Of a DNA stretch of 64,000 nt, positions 17,151 to 26,769 are shown one piece after another. The translations under genes and the position numbers were made by a program. This stretch comes from Fimbriimonadaceae bacterium (GTDB taxonomy: Bacteria > Armatimonadota > Fimbriimonadia > Fimbriimonadales > Fimbriimonadaceae), in NCBI GenBank assembly GCA_019638775.1, contig JAHBTD010000002.1:806001-870000 (forward strand), written 5' to 3'. The notes beneath the pieces were generated by a model. It was not told the origin of the DNA. It searched no databases and worked only from the letters and a program-made list of their open reading frames with translations. Each line of letters opens with the position of its first letter. Position 1 is the stretch's first letter.

Positions 17151-17909
17151 ATGTACAAATCTCCGACAAGCTATCGACTGACGCGTTGGTCAACCGTGAA
17201 CCGCTGGCGACGCTGGCCCAGATTCATAAGCGCCCTCACCCTACTTACCCTGTTCGCCGGGCAGGCATTCTGCCAAAGCGCGGGTACAAGCCTATTCAAA
17301 CTTAGCATCGCCAAGAGCCAAAGCGCGACGAACAGCCAAGAATGGAACCCCTCCTCCGTCACGCTCAGAGGAGTGCGAGCGCTCGATATCGTAACGTTCG
17401 TGCACCGCGTAAACCCCGCCTACATATTCGGCGGAGAAAAGCTGCTTAACGAACGCTTCGACGTGGATTACCAATCAACCTCCCTTTCGCGCAGCATGGG
17501 CGAAGGGATCATCATGGATTCGGTCTTGCGAATGCTAGGCATGCGCGTTGTGCTCAAACAAATGGACGTCGATGTTGTCATCATCGACAAGCCTCGAAAG
17601 CTCGGTCCAGCCATCTGGGCGTCCTACGAAGCCAATAGCTCGATCACCATCGGCAGCGGTTCTACCGTAGGGCACACGACCATGGAAGGCCTTGGCCTCT
17701 ATCTGGAAAAGTTCTACAACCGACCCGTCATCGATCGCACAAAGATGATCGGCCTCTTTAAGTGGGAACTGGCCATTCAGCAAGGCATCCACGAAAATGA
17801 GCTGACCGCAGAGATTAAGAACAAGCTCGGGCTGGATATGAAGTTTGCCCGCGAACGCATGAGCATGTATGTGGTCGAACCAGTTGAGACGGAAGACGGA
17901 AAAAGCTAG
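17151..17909 (+). CDS. Secreted protein resembling the TIGR03435/DUF3738 family
   Basis: The 252-residue product has a long basic N-terminus and a signal helix ending in AFC (about residues 28-42). The C-terminal half follows the order known in TIGR03435 proteins. A PVIDRTKMIGLFKWEL segment comes first, then an amphipathic stretch ending in KNKLGLDMKFARERMSMYVV. These are exported proteins of unknown role, common in soil bacteria. The last four bases overlap the convergent pnkp stop. The family assignment is by pattern only. Confidence 0.65.
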   Translation: MYKSPTSYRLTRWSTVNRWRRWPRFISALTLLTLFAGQAFCQSAGTSLFKLSIAKSQSATNSQEWNPSSVTLRGVRALDIVTFVHRVNPAYIFGGEKLLNERFDVDYQSTSLSRSMGEGIIMDSVLRMLGMRVVLKQMDVDVVIIDKPRKLGPAIWASYEANSSITIGSGSTVGHTTMEGLGLYLEKFYNRPVIDRTKMIGLFKWELAIQQGIHENELTAEIKNKLGLDMKFARERMSMYVVEPVETEDGKS

Positions 17910-20449
17910 AGCCGCGGATCCACAGGCTCGCTCTCCATTGCCAGCACCCCGAACGCGCATTCGTGTACCCGCCTCAGCGGCTCCTTCTCCACGAACCGAT
18001 GCAGCGCCTCCAGCCCCAGCGCATACTCGCGCAGGGCGAGCGACCGCTTGAATGCCAGACCTCTCTTTCTCAGCCGCGAAAGGTTCTCGGGCCGCAGATA
18101 TTCCGGACCGTAGATGATGCGCAGATACTCCGGCCCGCGACACTTGACCGCCGGCTGCGCCAACCCCTTCTGCCCGCGCACGGTGAAGCCGAGCGGCTTG
18201 ACGACCATCCCTTCCCCACCCTTGGCGGTCAGCTCTTCCCACCATTTCACGGCCTCGCCAACCTGCGCCTCGTCGCTCAGATCGACGGTTCGCCACGGCG
18301 TCTGCATTAGGATGCCCGTGCCGCCCTCGCACAGTCCGGCAAGCTCCGTCATGTGCCACTCGTGGCTCTTGGTGTCGTGGACCGCGCCCTCCGTCGCCAA
18401 CAGGTGAAACGGTGCGAGCTTGAGATCCTGCGGGCCCGAAACCTCCCAGCAGTAGTGGCGATAGGCCTGCACAAACCGATCCGCCATCTCCCGGCGGTCG
18501 ATAGCCTCTTGGAGCAGCGGCGTCACGTCCGGGTTTGTCATGGACGCGGCATGAAGGGCGTCGTGCGCGGCCTTCAGCGCATGGGAGGACGCCGACCCAA
18601 CCAGCGCATACTGCGTACGCAAAAGCTCCTGGGCCTTTGCCGACCACGGCATCAGTTCGCAGTCGAGGATCATCCAGTCGGTGCTGTGGCGAGCCCAAAA
18701 GTCGGTCTTATTCGCGGCCTCTCGAATCTCGCTCAGAAGCGCGGCTTCCATCGCTAGGTCGTCGAAGAATCGTCGTCCGGTGCGGGTGTAGACGATCCCC
18801 GACTCCTCTTCGAGAATCCCGAACCGCCTTTTCGCCGCCTCTGCGTCGCGGCAGACGATCGCCACCGCCCGCGAGCCCATGTGCTTCTCTTCGCAGACAA
18901 CCTTGTCGATGCTCTCGCTCTTGAAGTAGGCGAAAGCCTCCTCCGGCCTTTCCAGGTAGCCGTAGGCTTCGCTGGTCCCGCAAGGCGACATGGTCGGCGG
19001 CAGATAGACCAGCCACTTGGGATTTGCGGCAAAGCGGCTCATCGCCTCCAGCGCGGCGCTGGAGTTCTCTTCCCGGATCGTTACGTTGCCGTGAACCCGC
19101 GTGTGGATAATTCGGCGGCCTAGGATATCGCTGATATCCAGCACGTCGTCGGACGTGTGCTGGAGTGTGCGGCTTCCCAGCTCAAGCGGCTTTGCCGATT
19201 CGGCGTAGGTTTCTTTGGCGGGAACGTCGATCAGGGTCATCTCCGGGTATCGGAGCGCGGTAAGCTTCCCGCCAAAAACGCAGCCCGTATCGAGACAGAT
19301 CGTGTTGTTCAGCCACTCCGCCATCGGCACGGGCGTATGCCCGTAGACGATTTTCGTCCGTCCCCGATAGTCCGCCGCCCACTGATAGCGCACAGGCAGG
19401 CCGAACTCGTCAGTCTCCCCAGTGGTCTCGCCGTACATGGCAAACTCGCGCACGGCGCGAGAGCTGCGTCCGATCATCTCCTCCTTCATCCCGGCGTGGG
19501 CCACGCACAGCTTCCCTCCATCCAGCCAGTAGTGGCTCACTAGACCTTCTAGGAATTTGGAAAGCTTGTCGCGGAACTCCGGCGGCTCCTTCTCCAGCTG
19601 CTCGATGGTCTCCGCAAGGCCGTGCTTGATCTGAACGTCCCTTCCCCCCAAGTACCGGTAGAACTTCTCATCGTGGTTTCCGGGGATACAAAGGGCCGTC
19701 CCCGCGTTCACCATCGACATCGCCAGCTTCAGCGCCTCCATGCTCTTCGGACCGCGATCCACTAGATCGCCTAGGAAGATGGCGGTGCGGCCTTCTGGGG
19801 GAATTACGGCGACCTCCTCCCCGGTGCCTTCGATGCGGTAGCCAAGACGGTCGAAAAGCTCGGTTAGCTCGTCGTAGCATCCGTGCACGTCACCGATGAT
19901 GTCGAACGGTCCGGCGAGCTCTCGCTTGTCGTTGAAGAGCGGCTCGCGGACAATCTCGAACGCATCGATGTCCTCCACCGACTTCAGCCAGAACTGGTTC
20001 CGAATCCCCTCCTTCTGCATCAGCGGCGCGCTTCGCTTAAGCTCCTGATTCTGCCGCCGAATGACGTGAATCCCGAAGTCGCGATTCGCGCGGTTTTGGT
20101 TGCGCTCGAAGCAGAGGGAGTCGGGCAGGGAGAAAACGATGGCGTAGGTCAGCGCGTGATAGCTCTGGGCGATCTTCACGATCTCTCGGCGCGACTGCGA
20201 CTGTACGTTCGTGGCGTCGATCACGCATAGACGCCGGTTCTTCAGCCGCACCTTCAGCATGGTGTGGAGCAGCTCGAAGGCGTCGCTCGTGGCGTGCTGA
20301 GCTGTCTCATCGTCGCTGACGGCAGCACGGCACCAGTCGGAGGAAAGCACCTCGCTGGGCAGGAAGTGCTTGGCGGCAAAGCTGGACTTTCCGCAACCCG
20401 ACGGCCCCACCAGAAGCACGACGCAAAAGTCGGGAATCTTGAAAGTCAT
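17906..20449 (-). CDS. pnkp: Polynucleotide kinase-phosphatase-ligase (bacterial Pnkp)
   Basis: The 847-residue three-domain RNA repair enzyme matches the length of characterised bacterial Pnkp. The kinase domain (residues 1-170) has P-loop GPSGCGKSS. The binuclear phosphatase (about 180-420) has GDVHGCYDEL, GDLVDRGP and GNHD. The adenylyltransferase module (about 470-840) has the nucleotidyl Lys in EEKHMGSR (about residue 522). It heals 2',3'-cyclic phosphate and 5'-OH ends of cut RNA, and seals them together with Hen1. The ATG overlaps the hen1 stop by four bases. All key motifs look intact. Confidence 0.96.
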   Translation of the reverse strand: MTFKIPDFCVVLLVGPSGCGKSSFAAKHFLPSEVLSSDWCRAAVSDDETAQHATSDAFELLHTMLKVRLKNRRLCVIDATNVQSQSRREIVKIAQSYHALTYAIVFSLPDSLCFERNQNRANRDFGIHVIRRQNQELKRSAPLMQKEGIRNQFWLKSVEDIDAFEIVREPLFNDKRELAGPFDIIGDVHGCYDELTELFDRLGYRIEGTGEEVAVIPPEGRTAIFLGDLVDRGPKSMEALKLAMSMVNAGTALCIPGNHDEKFYRYLGGRDVQIKHGLAETIEQLEKEPPEFRDKLSKFLEGLVSHYWLDGGKLCVAHAGMKEEMIGRSSRAVREFAMYGETTGETDEFGLPVRYQWAADYRGRTKIVYGHTPVPMAEWLNNTICLDTGCVFGGKLTALRYPEMTLIDVPAKETYAESAKPLELGSRTLQHTSDDVLDISDILGRRIIHTRVHGNVTIREENSSAALEAMSRFAANPKWLVYLPPTMSPCGTSEAYGYLERPEEAFAYFKSESIDKVVCEEKHMGSRAVAIVCRDAEAAKRRFGILEEESGIVYTRTGRRFFDDLAMEAALLSEIREAANKTDFWARHSTDWMILDCELMPWSAKAQELLRTQYALVGSASSHALKAAHDALHAASMTNPDVTPLLQEAIDRREMADRFVQAYRHYCWEVSGPQDLKLAPFHLLATEGAVHDTKSHEWHMTELAGLCEGGTGILMQTPWRTVDLSDEAQVGEAVKWWEELTAKGGEGMVVKPLGFTVRGQKGLAQPAVKCRGPEYLRIIYGPEYLRPENLSRLRKRGLAFKRSLALREYALGLEALHRFVEKEPLRRVHECAFGVLAMESEPVDPRL

Positions 20450-21830
20450 CGGGCAAACACCCCCATCTGCGAAGGCGCCCCCGCATTCTCATCCTCCGGG
20501 CCGATCCCTCTGATCTCGACGGAGTATCCGAACCTTTCGCATACCGAGTCGCACCAAGCCTTGAACTCCTCGCGGGTCCATTCAAACCGATGGTCGCGGT
20601 GCCGCATCTTGCCTTCCTCCAAGCCGGGAAAGAGCGCGTTGTACTCCCGGTTCGGCGTGGTCACAAGAACATAAGTCGGCCTAGCGAATTCGAAAACGTT
20701 CCGCTGGAACGCCGCAAGCCTGGGCGGGTCCATGTGCTCGATCACTTCGACCACGGTCGCCGCGTCAAACCCCTCGATCCTCGGGTCGCGATACATCAGC
20801 GATCCGTGGATGATCTTCAGCTTCTCCCTATGCTTGGCCGGCAGCTGATGGATGCGCAAGCTCTTCTCGGCTCGGCTGAGCGCATAGTCGGAAACATCCA
20901 TCCCCACCACCTCGGAAAGCTGCTTCTCCTTGAGGATCATCTTGAGCAGGCGACCCTCGCCGCAGCCCAGATCGACGACCCGCTTCACACCCAAATCCAA
21001 CAGCCTTTGGCGCACCGTTTCCAGCCGAATCTCGTGCAGCGAGATCTTCTTCTCGGCCTCTTCCTCGGCGGCCTGAGCCTCCTGCAGCTGCTCGTCGGGG
21101 TCTTCCGTCTCGGCAAGCTGCTGAAGAGCGAGCCGGGTCAGCACGCGCCGCTTTTGCAGATAGCGGCTGACGATCGCCTCTTTGCTAGGGTGGCTAGGCA
21201 GCCACGACTCCGCCCGTCGCATCAGCTTCTCCACTTCGTCGTCGGCGATGAAGTAGTGCTTGCTGTTGTCCAAAACCGGGATCAGCACATAAAGGTGGGC
21301 CAGCATATCCTTCAGCAGTCCGGTGTAGCGGAGCGTGACGCTGAAGTACGGGCTCGCCCCCAGCCCGGAAAGCGGTCATCGAGCGGCAAAGGAGCCGCCT
21401 CGACGGCATAGCCTAGGGGCTCGAACAATCCGCGCAGGAACCCTTCCCCACCCCGGCAGCATAGCACGGGAACGTTCACGACCAAGCTCAGCGGCGAAGC
21501 CGCCAGCTCGGGCCGTTCCTTGCTTCGCCCGGACATCGCCGTGGAGAAGAATTCGGTGATCGCCGAGCTTAGGAATGAGGAGGCCGCGTAGGGACGGTCG
21601 TTCACATACTGGTCCAGCATCCCGCCTTCGCTCTTCTTCCCCCGCACCAGCCGAACCGGATCGACCTCGATCATCAGCGCGGCCGTGCATCGCTCTTCGG
21701 TGGCTTCGGGATAGAACACATGCGCCTTGCCGAAGGTCATTTCGGCAGTGTGAAGCCGCCCAGGATTCTTGTGCAGGAGGTATCCCAGGTCGGTCGCGGG
21801 CTTATGTTCAAGCGTGATCGTAAGCAACAT
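20446..21830 (-). pseudogene. hen1: Hen1 3'-terminal RNA ribose 2'-O-methyltransferase, frameshifted
   Basis: Two reading frames together give one Hen1. The first (21830 to about 21360) is the N-terminal ligase-activating domain, opening MLLTITLEHKPATDLGYLLH and ending ...DRFPGWG. The second (about 21360 to 20446) continues SPYFSVTLRYTGLLKDMLAH and carries the methyltransferase: DLGCGEGRLL for SAM binding, then EVIEHMD and HRDHRFEWT for the metal site. The join lies at a run of five G (21357-21361); one more G would restore a single frame. This is either a real mutation or a homopolymer sequencing error. Hen1 marks repaired RNA ends and activates the Pnkp ligase. Confidence 0.9.
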
Positions 21831-21862
21831 GTCCAATCCCAAATTCGGGATTGGACATTATA
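21831..21862 (-). promoter_or_regulatory. hen1-pnkp promoter with perfect palindrome before the start codon
   Basis: TATAAT (minus strand, 21857-21862) is followed directly by the inverted repeat GTCCAATCCC-N6-GGGATTGGAC (21831-21856), which ends at the base before the hen1 ATG. The predicted transcription start falls inside the palindrome. It therefore looks like a repressor operator, or a hairpin at the 5' end of the mRNA. No Shine-Dalgarno is visible. Confidence 0.65.
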
Positions 21863-21887
21863 CGCCTGTGCCGATAAGGAATCGGGA

Positions 21888-22565
21888 CTATCCAGCCTTT
21901 GGAGGCTCAAAGTCGGACGGCTTAACGTCGGGGTTCTCTTTCTGATTCGAGTAAAGCTGATAGCCGACTTTGCCCTGCGACTTCCACTCGTGCCCAAGAA
22001 ACTTCTTTTTATCTTCCGAGAGGAACATCCAAACCTCGGGGCCTTCCTTTGCCTCGGTCTGTGTAATCTTAAGCACAATCTCCTTCGTCTTCTGCCCGTG
22101 CCATTCCGTTCGGCTTCCCCATGCATAGTCAAACTTGTATCCTTTTGGAGGCTCAAAAAATCGATCGATCGCTGGGGATTTGAGCATCCAAGAAAGGATC
22201 ATCGACCCCGTCACTTCATACCCAGGCATCTGGTTCTCGTCCGTGTTCAAGTCGGCTGTAAAGCGCTCATCCCCGCGCAAGGTGACGACCTTCTTTCCCG
22301 CGCTATAGTAGTAATCGTAGGCACAGCCGTCTGGCCTCTTCTCGCACTTGTCCACCTTCACCGTCAGCCGAAAACCGTTCTTCTTGCTAACAAGCAACTC
22401 TTGCTGATACTTGCCAGGAAACAGACCAGAACTGAAGTCGTGTTCAATCTCCACGCTAAGGCTTTCCAGCTTGGTATACCTATCGCGCAGATCAAGCAGA
22501 ACCTGCCGCGGACTGTCCGACTGAATCGCGAACATGGAAACAAAGACAAGCGCTGAAGTCATCAT
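21888..22565 (-). CDS. LolA/DUF2092-like secreted lipoprotein-binding protein
   Basis: The 225-residue product has a short signal peptide (MMTSALVFVSMFAIQS), then a helix QVLLDLRDRYTKLESLSVEIE, the usual opening of LolA-like and DUF2092 domains. Beta strands follow (QQELLVSKKNGFRLTV). Such proteins form an open beta barrel that holds an acyl chain or lipoprotein in the periplasm. The match is structural in pattern only. GAGG five bases before the first ATG supports the start. It lies divergent from nothing; the next upstream gene is in the same direction. Confidence 0.65.
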   Translation of the reverse strand: MMTSALVFVSMFAIQSDSPRQVLLDLRDRYTKLESLSVEIEHDFSSGLFPGKYQQELLVSKKNGFRLTVKVDKCEKRPDGCAYDYYYSAGKKVVTLRGDERFTADLNTDENQMPGYEVTGSMILSWMLKSPAIDRFFEPPKGYKFDYAWGSRTEWHGQKTKEIVLKITQTEAKEGPEVWMFLSEDKKKFLGHEWKSQGKVGYQLYSNQKENPDVKPSDFEPPKAG

Positions 22566-22662
22566 CGGTACCTCAATGTAGTGACGGACTCTACTCCCAT
22601 TTATTCACAGACGTGAACTGAAATCCGTCTCTGAATGCCCCGAAACTCTCCCTTTAGTATCC

Positions 22663-22733
22663 CTCACTACTCACTACTCACTACTCACCACTCACAACTC
22701 ACAACTCACAACTCACGACTCACAACTCACGAC
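22663..22733. repeat. Heptamer array, CTCACTA/CTCACAA type
   Basis: About ten degenerate 7-bp units run without a gap into the stop codon of the minus-strand gene at 22734. A matching array is found at 35389-35485 after copA. Confidence 0.9.
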
Positions 22734-24539
22734 TTACCAACTTCCGCCTCCACCACCGCCGAAGCCACCGCCTGAGAATCCGCCTCCACCGCTAAATCCA
22801 GACGATCCGCCACTCGCCCCCGATGATCGAGGAGGCGTGGTCGCTGCCGTAGAAACAGAATTCGTCGCCGAGGTCAAGCTGTTCATAAACATGTATGTAC
22901 TGAAATGCCCGCCGTACGGACTGTGGTACCAAGTCGGATTCTCAATCGTGACATCCTTGAACGCATCCGCCCACTCTTCACCCAAGCCAAACGCCATCGC
23001 ATAAGGAAGATACTCCTCGAACAAGACTTGGTTGGGCATCTTCTTCGACATCCAATCCAACTCATTCTTACGGGCTCTGCGAATAAACTCCTCAAACCCA
23101 AGCACTCGCTGTCGCACTTTTGAGCCCTCTTTCGTCCGCTTCGGCATCTGTCTGGCAAAGATCAGCACAATGACGACGGAGATAATGGCTCCGATGATCG
23201 CCGGAGCAGGCGAGAAAGCAACACTCATGACGTGCAGCAAGAATGCTAAGGCAATCACCGCAAGAACGCCCAGACAGCCCCACGTTTGACGCACCGTGTT
23301 GGGGTTCGCCAGGTAGTAGCCCTTGTCGGCAAGCTCCTGATAGAGCACGTTCTTGAGTTCATTAATATGCGGGGCCACATTTGACCGAAGTTCCGCCTCT
23401 GTTACGGTTTCGCCGCAGTCCCGCAGGCGCTCGTAAAGCTCCGTCTCAAAGCGCGTCAGTTCACCTTTGGGATTGGTTGCCTTCATGAGCAGCGTGGTTG
23501 TCGTCGATTTGAAAATGCCGCCCGATTCTTGAACCTCAATCTCCATGTAGCCCTTTTGCGCAATGCTCACCATGGCTGCACCAAGGTCGCGCAGGTCAAC
23601 GCTTTCATCTGTGATCGTTCCGCAAGCGGCGGGGCCAAGTCCGTCAGGAGGCTCAAACTGCACCACCATCGGACCACCCTTGGGGTCGCGTCCAAACGCC
23701 ATCCAGAAGAGGAATATAGCTGGCAGAACAAGGATCGGGTTGATTAAGCCCAGATTGGCCAGCATCAAAGTCCAGAGAGAAGCCAGAAATCCAGGCTCAG
23801 GAATTGAATCGGCAGGAAGGTTGAGGACCACAGTGGCCCCGTTTTTGACTTCCAGTGGGCTTAGCCGCTCTCCCCGAATCGATCTGCCGTCTTGCCAAAT
23901 CGTAAAGTCGGTCTCTCGTCCATAGTCGCCCCGTGCGGGTCCGTTGACTATCTGCTGCTGAGTGCTCCCATAAGGTCCGACAAACATCTTCGACCGCACT
24001 CTCTGTGCATCCTTAACCTCTGGAAACCTAATCTCAAAGGAGGTCCGCTTGATCACGGTATCCCACTCGTCACCCGTCAAGTTCCAATAAAGCTCCACCC
24101 ATGCTTCCCACGCTTCATCCTTGTCGAACCAGTTGAGCATCCCGAAGACGGAGTACCGAATGACATAGGTCTTGCGTGTTCCTGGCGGGAGAAAGACCTT
24201 TTCTCTGCCTATGCGGATGTTAATCGATTCGCCTTCGCTTGTGATCTTTGTGCCAGGGTTGCCTCCTCCCTCCTCAACCTGGATGTCCTTCATCAACACC
24301 TTTCGCCCAAACCCTTGGCCCGATCGATAAACCACAGGGATGCGTCGGAAGATGCCGCGGCGAGTTTCGTTGAACGTGACCTCAATCTTCTCTTCCACAT
24401 TCATCCAGCCATCAGACTTGAGATCGATATTGACGCTGTAGCCCTCGATCACATATGGATAGCCGGAGAAGTTTTGCGCAACCGACAAAGAACATGTCGT
24501 CAGGCTGAGAAGGAGGAGAACCCACCGCAAAAGCTTCAT
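22734..24539 (-). CDS. DUF2207 membrane protein with Gly/Ser-rich tail
   Basis: The 601-residue protein follows the DUF2207 plan. A signal peptide (residues 1-21) is followed by an extracellular beta domain (about 25-250; YPYVIEGYSVNIDLKSDGW). A transmembrane helix lies near 260-285, a cytoplasmic region with winged-helix-like segments follows, and two helices near 425-465 precede a tail of repeated GGGFSGGG ending in W. The glycine-rich tail is typical of the family. Function is unknown. The mRNA looks leaderless. Confidence 0.88.
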   Translation of the reverse strand: MKLLRWVLLLLSLTTCSLSVAQNFSGYPYVIEGYSVNIDLKSDGWMNVEEKIEVTFNETRRGIFRRIPVVYRSGQGFGRKVLMKDIQVEEGGGNPGTKITSEGESINIRIGREKVFLPPGTRKTYVIRYSVFGMLNWFDKDEAWEAWVELYWNLTGDEWDTVIKRTSFEIRFPEVKDAQRVRSKMFVGPYGSTQQQIVNGPARGDYGRETDFTIWQDGRSIRGERLSPLEVKNGATVVLNLPADSIPEPGFLASLWTLMLANLGLINPILVLPAIFLFWMAFGRDPKGGPMVVQFEPPDGLGPAACGTITDESVDLRDLGAAMVSIAQKGYMEIEVQESGGIFKSTTTTLLMKATNPKGELTRFETELYERLRDCGETVTEAELRSNVAPHINELKNVLYQELADKGYYLANPNTVRQTWGCLGVLAVIALAFLLHVMSVAFSPAPAIIGAIISVVIVLIFARQMPKRTKEGSKVRQRVLGFEEFIRRARKNELDWMSKKMPNQVLFEEYLPYAMAFGLGEEWADAFKDVTIENPTWYHSPYGGHFSTYMFMNSLTSATNSVSTAATTPPRSSGASGGSSGFSGGGGFSGGGFGGGGGGSW

Positions 24540-24545
24540 GGAGTT

Positions 24546-24551
24546 AGTTTA
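24546..24551 (-). promoter_or_regulatory. -10 box of DUF2207 gene (leaderless)
   Basis: TAAACT on the minus strand lies six bases (AACTCC) before the ATG at 24539. There is no Shine-Dalgarno. Confidence 0.5.
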
Positions 24552-24703
24552 CGCGGAAAGAGCCGAGTGGGTTTTGAAGCCACTGGTTCGAGGGCAGAGA
24601 CGACAACTCCCATCAAGGTCTTGACGCTGCCCCGATTCAGAGCACACGCGAGGCTTCTTCAAACCTTTTCAACCAAGCGGACTCAGTATCCGCCGCAATT
24701 AAC

Positions 24704-25759
24704 TCAGTCCGCCTCGTCGTCAACTAGGTACTCGGCAATCAGCGCGGTTGTATCGTTCAGAGCATCAACGTGCGTGCGTTCATAACCATGGCTCGTATCC
24801 ACTCCTGGGCCAATGAGAGCTACCTGCGCCTGCCCGCCGCCTTGCCAATAAACGGAGCCGTCCGAACTGTAAAACGGATAGACGTCAGTTTTGAGATCAA
24901 TCCCTGCCCGGTCGGCAATTCCACGAAGCTTCTCCGTAAGTCGGCGACTATAGGGGCCGCTAGAGTCCTTGACGCAAATCGAACAGTGATACTCGTCGCC
25001 TTGGAGCCCATCCCCCAAAGCCGCCATATCGATGACAACCAGTTCGGCAAGGTCGCTAGGAAGCCCGTCCAAGCCTCCGTGCCCAACCTCTTCATAGTTG
25101 CTGAACAGAATCGAAGACCTCTGGGCTGGAGCAATGCCATTGTCTCTCAAGGCCTTCATTGCTGCGAGAATACAGGCAACAGCCGCTTTATCGTCCAAGA
25201 ACCGCGAACGAATAAACCCCGATTCGCTTTGTTCGACTCGCGGGTCGAACAAACAAAAATCACCAACTTCAATACCAAGTACACGCGTCTCGTCGGCGCT
25301 GGTTGTCCTTTCGTCAAGTCGGACCTCAAGCGTATCCTCATTTCTAGGGCCGCTTCGAGCCTCTTTGTTGACGTGAATCGCGCCATTGGCAAAAACGATT
25401 GACCCGCGAATACGCGTACCCGACCTAGTTTCAATCCAAACGCCTTCGCTCTCAACGCTTGGCCACATCACTCCGTTCAGTGCCGTCAGTTTCAGCCGGC
25501 CGTTCGACTTGATCTCCTTCACCATCGCGCCAAGGGTGTCTACGTGAGCCGTGAGCGCCCGCGGACGATCCTCCCTAAGCCCGTCAAAACTCGCAATCAA
25601 AGCTCCTTTATTCGTCCGATAGTAAAACACACCCATCTCGTCAAGCTCTTGCTCAACAAAGCTCATCGCCCAATCGGTATATCCGGTCGGACTCGGCGTA
25701 TTAAGGAGGTCGGTGAGGACGCGGGTGAGGTATTCGGTGGAGATCTGGAACCTGGCCAC
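24704..25759 (-). CDS. M42-family metallo-aminopeptidase
   Basis: The 351-residue cytoplasmic enzyme has all M42 metal-site segments in order: TAHVDTLGAMV (His ligand), SRFLDDKAA (bridging Asp), NYEEVGHGG (catalytic Glu pair), VIDMAA (Asp) and a late SHGYERTH (His). The family forms large tetrahedral dodecamers that trim short peptides, and some members were named endoglucanase by mistake. Two metal ions, usually Zn or Co, are expected. The start is GTG with TAAATT six bases upstream, so the mRNA is probably leaderless. It is divergent from the TolB-like gene at 25833. Confidence 0.94.
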   Translation of the reverse strand: MARFQISTEYLTRVLTDLLNTPSPTGYTDWAMSFVEQELDEMGVFYYRTNKGALIASFDGLREDRPRALTAHVDTLGAMVKEIKSNGRLKLTALNGVMWPSVESEGVWIETRSGTRIRGSIVFANGAIHVNKEARSGPRNEDTLEVRLDERTTSADETRVLGIEVGDFCLFDPRVEQSESGFIRSRFLDDKAAVACILAAMKALRDNGIAPAQRSSILFSNYEEVGHGGLDGLPSDLAELVVIDMAALGDGLQGDEYHCSICVKDSSGPYSRRLTEKLRGIADRAGIDLKTDVYPFYSSDGSVYWQGGGQAQVALIGPGVDTSHGYERTHVDALNDTTALIAEYLVDDEAD

Positions 25760-25765
25760 GGGGAG

Positions 25766-25771
25766 AATTTA
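25766..25771 (-). promoter_or_regulatory. -10 box of M42 peptidase gene (leaderless)
   Basis: TAAATT on the minus strand lies six bases (CTCCCC) before the GTG start at 25759. No Shine-Dalgarno is present. Confidence 0.5.
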
Positions 25772-25832
25772 CCCGACTGCCCAAAGACGCCGACGTCGGA
25801 ACATCAGAATTAACGAGAGTCGTAGCACTTTT

Positions 25833-26768
25833 ATGCTTGCCTGTTTACTGAGTTTGTCGCTTTTATGGACTTCACCCGAAGCCGCAACTCCCGAGATCGC
25901 CTACATGCGAGGCGGTGAAGTAAGGCTGGTCAGAACCGACGGTAGCAACGACCGGCTCGTCGCCAAGACCGATCACGACCGTCAGGTCAGTTGGTACCCC
26001 GACGGAAAACGATTGATCTACCGACACGACAGCACCGATGCAGGCTGGAACATGTACTGGATCAATCCAGAGACAAAGACGTCCGGTGAGCTCACCAAGA
26101 AAAGAACAAAGGACAATCGATCGCCATCCTTTTCCCCAGATGGTAAAAGGATCGCTTATATCTCTGGGTATCAAGGGATTTGTGTCATCGACTCCGAAGG
26201 CACGAAAGTTCAAATTCTCGGCAGCGAAGCGCACCGCGACGTTGCTCCCACATGGTCCGCCGACAGCCGCTTGCTGTACTTTGAGCGTCACGAAGAATCT
26301 GTGGAGGTTCTCTCTATCGATGTCACGACAAAGGCCGTGAAAAGGGTCACCGCCGGAATGCAGCATCGACTTTCTGGAGATCGAAAAATCATGTTCTTCA
26401 TCAAGCCAAAACCGGCTGGCAAGTGTGAACTCTGGGCTCGAAATCTTCCTTCCGGAAAAGAAGAAATGTGGCTTGGAACAGATTGGAGTCCATGGGAATA
26501 CAACGTCGATCCAAATCGGGCAACCGTTGCGTTTTACGGCCCACCTGGCAAGCCAGGCATTTACGTTTGCAGCGGCCCCTCAAAAGCCCCCACGAAGGTC
26601 GGAGCCGTAGGAGCCACTGGTGTCTCAACGGTCGAATTCTCGCCCGACGGAAAGCGGCTTGCTTACATGTCAGGCTCAAGTCAAGATGAGGAAGTTTGGA
26701 TAGCAAACATCGCAGCCAAAACTTCGAGACGACTTGTCAAAGGCTCGTGGCCAGTTTGGCGTCCGTAG
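25833..26768 (+). CDS. Secreted TolB-like beta-propeller protein
   Basis: From ATG 25833 the product is 311 residues with a signal peptide (MLACLLSLSLLWTSPEA). Six PD40/TolB-type blades follow, each with the SPDGKRIAY-like turn (SWYPDGKRLIY, SFSPDGKRIAYI, EFSPDGKRLAYM). Such propellers bind proteins in the periplasm; this one is not in a tol-pal cluster, so its partner is unknown. It shares its propeller type with the lipoprotein at 8965-10266 but lacks the linker. It converges on the YchF-like gene. Confidence 0.85.
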   Translation: MLACLLSLSLLWTSPEAATPEIAYMRGGEVRLVRTDGSNDRLVAKTDHDRQVSWYPDGKRLIYRHDSTDAGWNMYWINPETKTSGELTKKRTKDNRSPSFSPDGKRIAYISGYQGICVIDSEGTKVQILGSEAHRDVAPTWSADSRLLYFERHEESVEVLSIDVTTKAVKRVTAGMQHRLSGDRKIMFFIKPKPAGKCELWARNLPSGKEEMWLGTDWSPWEYNVDPNRATVAFYGPPGKPGIYVCSGPSKAPTKVGAVGATGVSTVEFSPDGKRLAYMSGSSQDEEVWIANIAAKTSRRLVKGSWPVWRP

Positions 26769-26769
26769 A

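Noticed and set aside
17535-18698. 387-codon minus-strand frame
   Set aside because: It overlaps pnkp in another frame and has arginine/alanine-rich random composition.
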